64,000 bases of DNA, from contig JAUXVU010000023.1 of assembly GCA_030680295.1 (NCBI GenBank), positions 868,001-932,000 on the forward strand, in the 5' to 3' direction. A model generated the notes under the pieces. The model was not told where the DNA came from. It did no database searches and saw only the letters and a program-made list of their open reading frames with translations. The position numbers were made by a program, and so were the translations under genes. The stretch comes from Moraxellaceae bacterium (GTDB lineage Bacteria > Pseudomonadota > Gammaproteobacteria > Pseudomonadales > Moraxellaceae). Shown here piece after piece: positions 25,292 to 34,272 of the stretch (position 1 is the stretch's first letter; each line of letters begins with the position of its first letter).

Positions 25292-26977
25292 ATGAATAAA
25301 AAATTAGGGGCTTTTGCTGCAATACAGCTATTGGTCAGCATGAACGCTGTCGGAGCGGGGTTTGATGTGCCTGTTATCGCAAGCGCTATGCAAGGCAGCG
25401 CTAATGCCAACTCAGCAGAAACCCGCGACCCTAGTGTCATTTTTTACAATCCAGCAGGTATTGCTCATCTGCGTGGCCGTCAGATCAGCAATAGCATCAG
25501 TGTTTTGTCATTGACGGGCAAAGTCGAAAATGAAGGCACCACGGGTACCCCTCCACCATTCAATACCAATAATTCAGACTCGCCGCCAGGTGCAACAATT
25601 TCAGGCGGCAAAGCTGGTACGTATTGGCCAAAGCTTATTGGTAGTGGTGCTTTTTTTGCCAGCGTACCGTGGAATGATGAAATCACCTTGGGTTTTGGTC
25701 TATTCCCTGCCGCAGGTGGCAACATTAACTATAAAGCTGACTGGTTTGGTCGTTATTTTAGCGACTCCACGGCCGTTGAAATCGTTAACGCAAATACTGT
25801 CGCTGCCATTCGTTTTGATGACAAGCATAGCTTAGGCTTTGGTACCTCATTACTAATCGGGCACTTAAAGCAAAAACTTCATATAGATATCGACGGCATA
25901 GCACCATACTTATTGCAGCCCGTTATTGATGATATTGGTGTTGGCACTGTCGGCTCATTGCTAAACGGTATATTAGGGGTACAGGCATTATCGCCATCTC
26001 TAATAAATAGCCTCGCCAACCTTGGCATCTCAGCAGAGGATATATATCAACTATTACCCCCCAATCTAAAAGGGACTGTAGCCCAATTAGGCGGCCAAAT
26101 TTTGCTAACTGATGACAGCAACGGCTCAGGCACTATCGAGATGTTTGGTTACGGCTTGGGCTGGAACATTGGTTATATGTTCAGGCCGGATGAAAAGTCA
26201 CAAATTGGCATTGCCTATCGCTCTGAATCCCGCATGTATATGCGCGGTGAAATCGACTGGGAAGTGTCACAAGTATCTGGGCTTACCGATAACATAGCGC
26301 CTATTAATGGACTGCCTGCACCTGACGGCAGTGGCAACGTTTCAGCATCTGACTTTTTAGCGAACTATTACCGTCCAGATGCTACCACCAAATCACTTGT
26401 CCGTATTCCAGCTCGTTTATCCATTGGTTACTTCAGAAACTTAAACCAGAAGATTGACTTAATGCTCGACACCACGTTTATCCAATCATCCGTAGTTCGG
26501 GGCATTCAAGTGAATATTCTTGACGAGCCGACACCTAACGGCGAGGGCGTAATTGAACAGAAACCAGGACGCATTGATCAAAACTGGAAAGACTCATACA
26601 AAGCGTCGGTAGGGCTAAACTATCATTACAACGACAAGCTGATGTTGCGTACAGGTTATCAGTACGACAAGACGCCAATTCCTTCACCTGAATTCAGACA
26701 CCCTGGTGCTCCAGACAACAATCGGCACATGCTGTCGGTAGGTGCAAACTATAAATACAAGCCAAATATATCGCTGGATGTCGCCTATAGCCTGATGCAC
26801 ATCGAAGATGCGAGCTCTCGCTATCGAGACCCATGTCGTGGCGCATTTTTGGAAGAAGGAGACAGCTTTACAACTAGCAAGGAGCAGGACTGTACCGGCA
26901 ATGGCGGCACATTTCGGGGGCGATTCACTGACACCTTTATTCATATCTTGGGCTTACAGCTTAATAGTCGATTCTAA
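25292..26977 (+). CDS. FadL/OmpP1/TodX-family outer-membrane transporter
   Basis: A 561-aa outer-membrane barrel for uptake of hydrophobic compounds. A signal peptide ends around NAVGA; the mature start GFDVPVIAS and the NANSAETRDPSVIFYNPAGIAHL segment are the FadL hatch-domain signature. The barrel strands end with the terminal Phe (LNSRF). A roughly 100-residue insert near residues 190-280 (DGIAPYLLQPVIDD... region) is larger than in E. coli FadL (about 446 aa). The gene faces away from the AdeT-like gene across a shared operator. The tRNA-Arg follows 82 bp later. Confidence 0.9.
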   Translation: MNKKLGAFAAIQLLVSMNAVGAGFDVPVIASAMQGSANANSAETRDPSVIFYNPAGIAHLRGRQISNSISVLSLTGKVENEGTTGTPPPFNTNNSDSPPGATISGGKAGTYWPKLIGSGAFFASVPWNDEITLGFGLFPAAGGNINYKADWFGRYFSDSTAVEIVNANTVAAIRFDDKHSLGFGTSLLIGHLKQKLHIDIDGIAPYLLQPVIDDIGVGTVGSLLNGILGVQALSPSLINSLANLGISAEDIYQLLPPNLKGTVAQLGGQILLTDDSNGSGTIEMFGYGLGWNIGYMFRPDEKSQIGIAYRSESRMYMRGEIDWEVSQVSGLTDNIAPINGLPAPDGSGNVSASDFLANYYRPDATTKSLVRIPARLSIGYFRNLNQKIDLMLDTTFIQSSVVRGIQVNILDEPTPNGEGVIEQKPGRIDQNWKDSYKASVGLNYHYNDKLMLRTGYQYDKTPIPSPEFRHPGAPDNNRHMLSVGANYKYKPNISLDVAYSLMHIEDASSRYRDPCRGAFLEEGDSFTTSKEQDCTGNGGTFRGRFTDTFIHILGLQLNSRF

Positions 26978-27059
26978 TCATGTGCACAGGGCGGGCGCCA
27001 AAATCTTGTCATTGAAACCCCTACGAAACGCAAGTAACATGCGGCCTCCGCTGTATTAT

Positions 27060-27136
27060 GCGCCCGTAGCTCAGCTGGATAGAGTACTGCCCTCCGAAGG
27101 CAGGGGTCGTGGGTTCGAATCCCGCCGGGCGCGCCA
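27060..27136 (+). tRNA. tRNA-Arg (anticodon CCG)
   Basis: A 77-nt cloverleaf. The acceptor stem pairs GCGCCCG (27060-27066) with CGGGCGC (27126-27132), followed by discriminator G and an encoded CCA. The D arm reads GCTCAGCTGGATAGAGT, the anticodon arm CTGCC-CTCCGAA-GGCAG gives CCG, and the T arm has GGTTCGAATCC. CCG reads the codon CGG. Confidence 0.97.
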
Positions 27137-27264
27137 TTAATTACAAAACGTTACCGTTCATCTACAAAAATATAACTTCCGTCGGCTTTGATGGATTGTT
27201 CAAGCACACGCCGTTCGAAATCTGCTCACACTACGCCCCTCTAAGAATAACTCGGGGTTCCCTC

Positions 27265-29589
27265 ATGAAAAAAACGCTGCCTACTTTATTAGCCCTTAGC
27301 GCCGCCATTACGCTAGCCGGCTGCGGCGGAGGCAATAACGACAATGCGGGGGCTGCTAGCCAACGAATTACTGGGACGAGCGCGATTGAACCCCGCCTAA
27401 ACTGTGAAGGGGCAGAATGTAATGAAATTGGTGGATTTACAAAGCCGTTCGTTGAACCTTGGGGCCCAAGCGTTATGCGTGAGCTCAGTGAAACTGGCGA
27501 AATGCCACGCAGCGAAATTGAAGACCCACTTCGCACACCGAAAGGCAATCTGAAGAACCCATTAAAAATGGTGCCACAAGATGATCGCTGTCTGCGCATG
27601 GCCGATGGTCGCCCCACTGAGTGCAAACCAGCTGCTGGCTCCATTGCCTTACTTGAAGACAATCGTGTGCTCTATTTCAATGCACTAGAGGGAACGGAAG
27701 ATGCTGAATTTAGTATCTTTTTTGAAGCGGGTACGGTGGTTACTAACGACCAAACGCGTGTTATGACATTAAATGGCAATGAAGCAGGCTGGATGCGCCC
27801 ATCACCTATTGATGGTGGTGCTACAAACGAAAACCGTAACACGCTACTGAAACCTTTTAGCGCGCTGCTAGGCAGTCTGCCTTTAGGCATTGATACCGGC
27901 GAAGACAGCATCAACAATGACGGTGCGCTATTTTGTGCCGACTTAAGTATGCTGGCTGATGGCCGTGTCATGGCCGTTGGTGGCACCGACTATTATTTTG
28001 AGCCGGGCATTTCGGCGCCCATTGCCATCGGCCTGTCCGAATTAGAAGGCGTTCGTAACGCTCGTGTATTTGACCCGCGCAATAACTCATGGAGCAAAAC
28101 TGGCGACATGAATTTTGGCCGTTGGTATCCCTCGCTAACAACACTGCCTGATGGAAATGTTTTTGTTAGCTCTGGTGTTACCAAGTTAGTGAAGCCCGTT
28201 TACCTAGAGCGCCCACTTGCCTCTGGTCGCAACGTAGTTGAAACGGAAACTTACAATCTAGGCTGCGGCACTTGGACAGATAATGGCGGCCTAGCCCAGC
28301 GCTCATTGCCACTGTACCCACGTCACCACTTACTACCCAACGGCCATGTTTTATATAACGCTGCTGGCCAAGCCTTTAATCCCTTTGGTCAAGCCTATGA
28401 CCAAGCGCTGTGGAATATTGTTTCTGCATACGACCCGGTCAACAAGTTGTGGACTGACCTTGGTTATGCCGGTTTGCCACTGCGTTTAAATGAACTTGGT
28501 TTGGAGCGTTTAGGCTCAGCACTTAACCCAACCAACCCCAACGCTCCTGCCGACGTCGCACAGACAGTGACCGGTTTGTTAAGTTCATTAACCAGCGACC
28601 CGATGGCATTACTAAGCTCTTTAGAAAGCTTGCCGCGTGAACCTCAGGCGTTGTTATCCACATTAATTGGTGCTGGCTTCCGTGGTTCAACATTCTCCGT
28701 TCAACTACCTTTACGCCCTAATGCAGAAGGCCGTTACGATAATGCGGAGTTCCTAACCGGCGGTGGTGTATTAGGCCTTGTCACCGCTAACAGTCCTGGC
28801 TCTTATGTCACAACTGATACTTCGCGTATCGACCGTATCAATATTGATGCCGACGACAGTATGAGCTACGAGTCACGTGTGACAGGCAATATGACCACCC
28901 CCCGCTGGTATGGCACGGGTGTGCTGCTGCCAACAGGCCAAGTCATGGTGTTCTCAGGCGCTGACCGTGATGAGGTGGTTTTACCCGGCACTGGCGCACC
29001 TATCTTGCGCTCAGAAATGTTTGACCCGGCGACCGAAACATGGAAACCGATGGCCACTCAACATAACCCACGCACTTATCACAACACGGCAATCTTGTTG
29101 CCCGACGGTCGGGTATTAATTGGCGGACACTCACCAATCAATACAGCCTATGCGTTCTCAATTAATATTCCTGGCCTATCGCCAAACGATGGTCGTGACC
29201 CTAGTTTTGAGATTTACAATCCACCGTATATGTTCCAACAACGTCCAGCTATTAACTCAGTCGCCAACCGAGCAGAACATGGTCAGTCGTTGAATGTAGC
29301 CACGCCTGACGCTGCCGATATTGTCGAAGTGGTGATGGTGCGTCGTACTACGCTGACGCATATTGTTGATGGTGACCAGCGTACCGTGGTGTTGCCAATT
29401 ACCTCGCGCACTGGCAATAGCCTCACGGTCAAAATGCCGGAACAAAAAGCGGTGCTGCCACCCGGCCCTTACATGATGTTTGTGATCACCGAACGTAATG
29501 GCATGCGTGTACCGTCAGAGTCCAAACCTGTGCGTGTCACTGGTGCGGACACCACTTGCCGTCCAGATGCAATGATGGCGGCACGTTAA
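27265..29589 (+). CDS. Secreted galactose-oxidase-like (kelch) lipoprotein
   Basis: A 774-aa protein. The start at 27265 gives a lipoprotein signal with lipobox LAGC (Cys20). The body has kelch-type repeats (DGRVMAVGG, DGNVFVSSG, NGHVLYNAAG, DGRVLIGGHSP) and ends with the Greek-key C-terminal domain found in galactose/glyoxal oxidases (SFEIYNPPYMF onward). RTYHNTAILLPDG carries Tyr-His, equivalent to copper ligands Tyr495/His496 of galactose oxidase, and LTHIVDGDQR the likely third His. An active copper-radical oxidase making hydrogen peroxide is therefore possible. A two-repeat partner gene overlaps its stop codon. Confidence 0.83.
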   Translation: MKKTLPTLLALSAAITLAGCGGGNNDNAGAASQRITGTSAIEPRLNCEGAECNEIGGFTKPFVEPWGPSVMRELSETGEMPRSEIEDPLRTPKGNLKNPLKMVPQDDRCLRMADGRPTECKPAAGSIALLEDNRVLYFNALEGTEDAEFSIFFEAGTVVTNDQTRVMTLNGNEAGWMRPSPIDGGATNENRNTLLKPFSALLGSLPLGIDTGEDSINNDGALFCADLSMLADGRVMAVGGTDYYFEPGISAPIAIGLSELEGVRNARVFDPRNNSWSKTGDMNFGRWYPSLTTLPDGNVFVSSGVTKLVKPVYLERPLASGRNVVETETYNLGCGTWTDNGGLAQRSLPLYPRHHLLPNGHVLYNAAGQAFNPFGQAYDQALWNIVSAYDPVNKLWTDLGYAGLPLRLNELGLERLGSALNPTNPNAPADVAQTVTGLLSSLTSDPMALLSSLESLPREPQALLSTLIGAGFRGSTFSVQLPLRPNAEGRYDNAEFLTGGGVLGLVTANSPGSYVTTDTSRIDRINIDADDSMSYESRVTGNMTTPRWYGTGVLLPTGQVMVFSGADRDEVVLPGTGAPILRSEMFDPATETWKPMATQHNPRTYHNTAILLPDGRVLIGGHSPINTAYAFSINIPGLSPNDGRDPSFEIYNPPYMFQQRPAINSVANRAEHGQSLNVATPDAADIVEVVMVRRTTLTHIVDGDQRTVVLPITSRTGNSLTVKMPEQKAVLPPGPYMMFVITERNGMRVPSESKPVRVTGADTTCRPDAMMAAR

Positions 29590-30506
29590 TGAGGATGACT
29601 GTGTTAAGGACTGGCCTTGCGCCAGTCCTGCTTTTAACTGCTCAACTCAGCTTTGCTCATGCCGATCATGAGCCGGAGTTTTTGCCGCAATTACTGCCAT
29701 TGCCAGAAGCTATGGCAGGCATCAAAGTACAGTTGGTTCATACCTTAGCGCCACAGCTGCTAATTAGTAATCAGACCACAAAAACCCTAGCGGTTTTAGC
29801 GCAAGATAATAAACCCTTTATTCGTTTTGGAAGTAAAGGGGCTGAAGCCAATGTCAGACACCAAACATGGTTTGACACTTATTTGCCCGGTGGACTGCCC
29901 ACTCGCAAACCGGAAGCAGGCGTGGGTGCGGATTGGCGAGTAGTGTCTGAAAAAAACACGTGGGGATGGTTTGACTTACGCCTGCGCCCAGAAAAAGTAA
30001 CGGCCAATAGTCGCTGGGCCATTCCGGTATTAGTTAACGGCAAGCCCACACAAATTGAAGGCAAGTTTGTGCCGGCATTACAAAAGGGCGCCTGGCAGGC
30101 TAGTTGGGATAAACCGCCAGCTTTACCGGAGGGTGTGCGACTACAGTTAGTGCCGGGCCAGCCTTTCGGCATTATGCTGGCCTCCACACTAAAAACTGAT
30201 GTCATTGTGCAAGATCGTGATCATCATCCGTTTTTACGTGTCGGCCCCAAACAAACGCATGCTCACACCGGCAGTCAGTTATGGCGCGAAACCACAACAC
30301 AACTAGGCTTATTAGATGCCGCGCAAGGTGCTAAACCAAGCTGGCAACTGATCAGCGGCGGGGGGCGTTACACGTGGCTGGAACCGCGCACGCAACCAAC
30401 GGATATGACGTCACGCAAGCCATATCAATGGCATATTAATTTGGTGATAGACAACAAGATGTATCGTGTTGATGGCACCAGTCGCTGGTCAGCTGCTAAG
30501 CATTAA
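29589..30506 (+). CDS. Secreted two-repeat protein of unknown function
   Basis: A 305-aa protein not recognised. An N-terminal hydrophobic segment (LAPVLLLTAQLSFAHA) looks like a signal peptide. The mature part is a tandem duplication of a domain of about 117 residues (about 45-161 and 183-299): IKVQLV/VRLQLV, NKPFIRFG/HHPFLRVG, DWRVVS/SWQLIS and KPTQIEGKF/KMYRVDGTS line up. Its ATG overlaps the stop of the galactose-oxidase-like gene (TAATG), so translation is probably coupled. It may be a chaperone, partner or copper-handling factor of that enzyme; the His residues are few, so the last idea is weak. A second ATG is 6 bp downstream. Confidence 0.75.
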   Translation: MRMTVLRTGLAPVLLLTAQLSFAHADHEPEFLPQLLPLPEAMAGIKVQLVHTLAPQLLISNQTTKTLAVLAQDNKPFIRFGSKGAEANVRHQTWFDTYLPGGLPTRKPEAGVGADWRVVSEKNTWGWFDLRLRPEKVTANSRWAIPVLVNGKPTQIEGKFVPALQKGAWQASWDKPPALPEGVRLQLVPGQPFGIMLASTLKTDVIVQDRDHHPFLRVGPKQTHAHTGSQLWRETTTQLGLLDAAQGAKPSWQLISGGGRYTWLEPRTQPTDMTSRKPYQWHINLVIDNKMYRVDGTSRWSAAKH

Positions 30507-30937
30507 TTGCTTAGCAGTTGTACAACCAACGGTTCAAGTTTAGTCAGACCGTACTGACGACCTATTGCTAAGGCCTCAGCGGCTGGCACACCTTGTAGCC
30601 AGTGCGCGCGCAGAGCAAACAAGGCACCTACACGATTGCCACTCATGCAATGCACCAACACCGGCGAATCACCCGCTTCAGACAACAAACGGTCTAAGGC
30701 CTCGGCAGTGCTGCGATTCAGATCATGGCCACCTTGCACTGGCAAATGGGCATAAAACAACCCCAATTCAGCGGCTGCAGCAGACTCATCAAAACCACCG
30801 TGCTCACCAGCTGGCAACATATCAATGACATGAGTAATGCCTGCTTCTTTGACTTGCACCAAGGCCTCTGGGCTGACATAACCACCGGCGTAATGGTTGG
30901 GCTCAACAAATAACAAGTTGGGAATGGCAATGCTCAT
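30503..30937 (-). CDS. Small protein-tyrosine-phosphatase-like protein
   Basis: A 144-aa phosphatase-like protein. VLVHCMSGNRVGAL holds the catalytic Cys and Arg, but with four rather than the usual five residues between them, as in the DUF442/beta-lactamase-hydrolase-like group. The upstream GITHVIDMLPAGEHGG segment fits the dual-specificity phosphatase fold. No signal peptide is evident. The last codons overlap by 4 bp the end of the convergent two-repeat gene. The substrate is unknown. Confidence 0.78.
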   Translation of the reverse strand: MSIAIPNLLFVEPNHYAGGYVSPEALVQVKEAGITHVIDMLPAGEHGGFDESAAAAELGLFYAHLPVQGGHDLNRSTAEALDRLLSEAGDSPVLVHCMSGNRVGALFALRAHWLQGVPAAEALAIGRQYGLTKLEPLVVQLLSN

Positions 30938-30964
30938 GCGGCGTTCCTCTTAAAAGTCATCTAC

Positions 30965-31660
30965 TCAGCTTACCGTAATCACTTCCACACCGTCATCACG
31001 GCCTAACAACAACACATCTGCAGGACGACGAGCAAACAAGCCATTACAGACCACGCCGACGATATTATTGATGGTCGCTTCCATCTCGGCAGGTCGGCTT
31101 AAATCTAGGTTATACACATCTAAAATCACATTGCCGTTATCAGTGACCACGCCCTGGCGATAAACCGGATCACCACCTAATTTCACCAAGGCTCTGGCGA
31201 CCATGGAACGCGCCATCGGCAACACTTCAATTGGTAGCGGGAAGGTGCCTAAGCGTTGCACCCATTTGCTGGCATCGGCAATGCAGACAAATTGATCCGA
31301 CATTTCTGCGACAATTTTTTCGCGAGTTAAGGCAGCACCACCCCCTTTAATCATCGCCAATTGCGGATTAATTTCGTCTGCCCCATCCACATAGACCGCA
31401 ATGCGTGATACTTCATTAGCATTAACAACTTCGATGCCAATCGCTTGCAGACGCTCACGTGTTGCTTCGCTACTGGCCACGGCGGCGGGAATATCACGGG
31501 CTAAGTCACGCAAACCGTCGATAAATAAATTAGCGGTAGAACCGGTGCCCACACCAAGCACTTCACCGGGCTTAACATAGGCCAATGCGGCTTGCGCAAC
31601 CGCCTGCTTTAGTTGTGCTTGCTTTAATAAAGCCTGTTGTGAAGTATGGGCGTTGGTCAT
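30965..31660 (-). CDS. rpiA: Ribose-5-phosphate isomerase A
   Basis: A 231-aa enzyme converting ribose-5-phosphate and ribulose-5-phosphate in the pentose phosphate pathway. Family motifs: [13 protein letters not shown] near residue 37, [24 protein letters not shown] and DNGNVILDV. It is full length, slightly N-terminally extended. It is divergent from ilvA across 67 bp, the same pairing as in Pseudomonas. Confidence 0.95.
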   Translation of the reverse strand: MTNAHTSQQALLKQAQLKQAVAQAALAYVKPGEVLGVGTGSTANLFIDGLRDLARDIPAAVASSEATRERLQAIGIEVVNANEVSRIAVYVDGADEINPQLAMIKGGGAALTREKIVAEMSDQFVCIADASKWVQRLGTFPLPIEVLPMARSMVARALVKLGGDPVYRQGVVTDNGNVILDVYNLDLSRPAEMEATINNIVGVVCNGLFARRPADVLLLGRDDGVEVITVS

Positions 31661-31727
31661 GAGTGACTCTCACACAGCAAAACGTAGGGGGCGTAGTATA
31701 CTCCGTCGGACTGCTTAGGAACTGAAT

Positions 31728-33242
31728 ATGATGTCAGATGCGCTAATCAAACGAATACTGCAAGCCAAAGTCTATGATGTGGCCATTGAGAGCCCACTGG
31801 ATGCTGCACGCCTGCTCAGCAAACGCTTAAAAAATTCGGTGTGGATTAAGCGTGAAGATCAGCAGTCGGTGTTTTCGTTTAAGTTGCGCGGCGCCTATAA
31901 CAAAATTGCCAATCTGCCCGAAGCCGTTCGCGCCAAGGGGGTGATCTGCGCCTCTGCCGGCAACCATGCTCAAGGCGTGGCCTTAGCTGCGCGTGAACTC
32001 GGCATTCGCGGCACCATTGTCATGCCACAAACTACACCCGACATCAAAGTGAATGCCGTAAAAGCATTAGGTGGCCATGTGGTGTTGCATGGTGATAGTT
32101 ATGACGAAGCGTTCAGCCATGCACAAACCTTGATCGCTGACAAAGGTTATGCCTTTGTTCACCCCTTTGATGACCTTGACGTGATTGCGGGTCAAGGCAC
32201 CATCGGCATGGAAATTCTGCGCCAACATAAAGGCCAACCAGACGCTGTGTTTTTACCAGTGGGTGGGGGTGGACTGCTGGCGGGCGTTAGCGCATATATT
32301 AAATTTGTTAGCCCAAAAACCCGTGTAATTGCTGTTGAAGCAGCGGATTCGGCTTGTTTTGATGCCGCCATGAAGGCTGGCAAACGCGTCACTCTAGACC
32401 ATGTTGGCTTATTTGCTGACGGCGTGGCAGTTAAACAAATCGGCAAACATAATTTTGATATTGCCCGTCATTGTGTCGACGAGGTCATTACCTGTAGCAC
32501 CGATGAAATGTGTGCTGCCATTAAAGATTTGTTTGATGAGTACCGCTGCATTGCCGAGCCATCAGGGGCACTGGCCTTGGCCGGTTTGAAAAAATACGTC
32601 GAAGCCCATGGCTGCAAAGGACAGAGTTTGGTGGCCATTCATTCCGGCGCCAACATGAACTTTGATCGCCTACGCCATATTGCCGAGCGCACTGAGTTAG
32701 GCGAGCGCAAAGAGGCGGTACTGGCGGTCACCATCCCAGAAAAACCGGGCTCGTTTAAAGCGTTTTGCCAAGCCTTGGGCAAGCGTTCGGTCACCGAATT
32801 TAATTATCGTTATAGCAATAATGGTGATGCCCATGTCTTTGTCGGCATCTCATTACGTGGCGGCTTAACTGAGCGCACTGAATTAATTGAACAGCTACAG
32901 CGCAAAGGTTATGCCGTCGCGGATTTGTCTGATGATGAAATGGCCATACTGCATACTCGCCACTTAGTGGGTGGTCATGCTGGCTTAAGTGATGAGCGCC
33001 TGTTCCGTTTTATTTTCCCTGAGCGTCCTGGTGCACTGATGAACTTCCTGACCCGTTTGGGCGGCGACTGGAATATTTCGCTATTTCACTATCGCAATCA
33101 CGGCTCCGCCTATGGTCGCGTGTTAGTCGGTTTGCAGCTGGCAGACAAACCGCTTAAATCGCTGCTGAAAACGCTAGATGCTGTTGGTTATGAATATCAA
33201 GATGAAAGTGATAACCCGGCCTATCACTTGTTTATGCGTTGA
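31728..33242 (+). CDS. ilvA: Threonine ammonia-lyase, biosynthetic
   Basis: A 504-aa PLP enzyme that turns threonine into 2-oxobutanoate, the first step to isoleucine. The PLP Lys lies in VFSFKLRGAYNK; the phosphate-binding glycine loop is PVGGGGLLAGV. The C-terminal third has two ACT-like regulatory domains (one from about 330 with AVTIPEKPGSFKAF, one from about 425 with RFIFPERPGALMNF), the isoleucine/valine-responsive form. The start has AGGAA upstream; a second ATG directly follows the first. Confidence 0.95.
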   Translation: MMSDALIKRILQAKVYDVAIESPLDAARLLSKRLKNSVWIKREDQQSVFSFKLRGAYNKIANLPEAVRAKGVICASAGNHAQGVALAARELGIRGTIVMPQTTPDIKVNAVKALGGHVVLHGDSYDEAFSHAQTLIADKGYAFVHPFDDLDVIAGQGTIGMEILRQHKGQPDAVFLPVGGGGLLAGVSAYIKFVSPKTRVIAVEAADSACFDAAMKAGKRVTLDHVGLFADGVAVKQIGKHNFDIARHCVDEVITCSTDEMCAAIKDLFDEYRCIAEPSGALALAGLKKYVEAHGCKGQSLVAIHSGANMNFDRLRHIAERTELGERKEAVLAVTIPEKPGSFKAFCQALGKRSVTEFNYRYSNNGDAHVFVGISLRGGLTERTELIEQLQRKGYAVADLSDDEMAILHTRHLVGGHAGLSDERLFRFIFPERPGALMNFLTRLGGDWNISLFHYRNHGSAYGRVLVGLQLADKPLKSLLKTLDAVGYEYQDESDNPAYHLFMR

Positions 33243-33248
33243 GATTTT

Positions 33249-34262
33249 TTGCTTATGTTGCCACCGCTACCCACGCCTAACGCTGCTGTTTTAAAGCGCC
33301 TGCAAACAACACCGCTGGCGTATTGGCAGCATGTGGGCGACCCTTTGCCCGACTTATTAGGCACTTTGTTTGCGCATGACAATAGCTTGGCTTTATTAAC
33401 TGTGGTGCAGCATGAAGCCGAACAGGGCCACGGCCTGTGTCAGCAATTTTTAGAAACAGCGCCGACAGCCACCGCTTGGGTCGACCCTCGTTACAGTGAT
33501 GCCATCCGCGCATGGCAAAACGTATGTGCTGATAATCCCTTATTAATTCGCCTAGCCTGGCTGGCTGGTATAACACCGGTGTTGTTGGCCCAACCACGCT
33601 GGAACGGATTTTGGTTTGATGACCCCAGCGGGTTTATTGAGCTCATCACCCAGCTAGATGAACTACTACGCTCATCATCACTACCGACAGCACAGCAACT
33701 GCAACAACTGCGTTTATTGCTGGCCATTTTGCGGCGTGATGGGCAAGTCTGCATCACGCAAAACCCACCCAATGGCTGCGGCTTGGCTCAGGCGGATTTG
33801 GCCACACTGATTGTATTAATCAGTGAAGACTTGCCGCGCTGCCTGCATAGCTTAGGACTGGTGTTGTCGGCCAATGCCCAACAAGGTCTGCGTTATTGGT
33901 TATGGGGACTAGGGCAGGCGCTACAATTAGAGCCAGCCTTACTGGCCAAAAATGCCGATGAGTCACTCGCTTTTCGTCATCTGCTGATACAACCCGCTAA
34001 CAGCGGTGCAGCGAACAAAGTACATGCTTGGTTGCGAATTTTAGCGCAGGCCGACCCGTTGCCAGCCGCTGAACGTCGTGTGTTTGCGCTTACCCGCAGC
34101 CTGATCAGCCAGCAAGACGCAATTAGCTTACGTCTACCGGGCGATGCCTTGGGTGGTTTATGGCGTAAAGCAAATCGCTGGGTAGTGGAGACTTCGCGTC
34201 CAATTACACCACGCGCCGCAACCGCAGGCCTGCAACGTAAAACGTTGAGCCTGTGGCGCTAA
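33249..34262 (+). CDS. Divergent Lcp/MpaB (DUF2236)-like protein, probably heme-less
   Basis: A 337-aa soluble protein. By eye its order of segments follows the latex-clearing-protein branch of DUF2236: YWQHVGDPLPDLLGTLF at the start, TAWVDPRYSDAIRAWQ, then LRLLLAILRRDG, LAQADLATLIVLIS and LRYWLWGLGQALQLEPALL. Where family members have an LxHAxxR motif whose His binds heme, this protein reads LLLAILRR, so the ligand appears lost. It starts 6 bp after ilvA and may be co-transcribed. If the relation holds it is a degenerate, possibly non-enzymatic paralogue of the two oxygenases at 16.5 and 21.1 kb. The family assignment is from pattern memory. Confidence 0.6.
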   Translation: MLMLPPLPTPNAAVLKRLQTTPLAYWQHVGDPLPDLLGTLFAHDNSLALLTVVQHEAEQGHGLCQQFLETAPTATAWVDPRYSDAIRAWQNVCADNPLLIRLAWLAGITPVLLAQPRWNGFWFDDPSGFIELITQLDELLRSSSLPTAQQLQQLRLLLAILRRDGQVCITQNPPNGCGLAQADLATLIVLISEDLPRCLHSLGLVLSANAQQGLRYWLWGLGQALQLEPALLAKNADESLAFRHLLIQPANSGAANKVHAWLRILAQADPLPAAERRVFALTRSLISQQDAISLRLPGDALGGLWRKANRWVVETSRPITPRAATAGLQRKTLSLWR

Positions 34263-34272
34263 ACACATCAAA

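Noticed and set aside
27060-27136. tRNA-Arg as a possible integration site for a mobile element
   Set aside because: No integrase, no visible repeat of the tRNA 3' end nearby, and flanking genes look chromosomal.
27109-27264. Extended N-terminus of the galactose-oxidase-like protein
   Set aside because: That frame begins inside the tRNA gene and would bury the lipoprotein signal; the ATG at 27265 gives a clean signal and lipobox.
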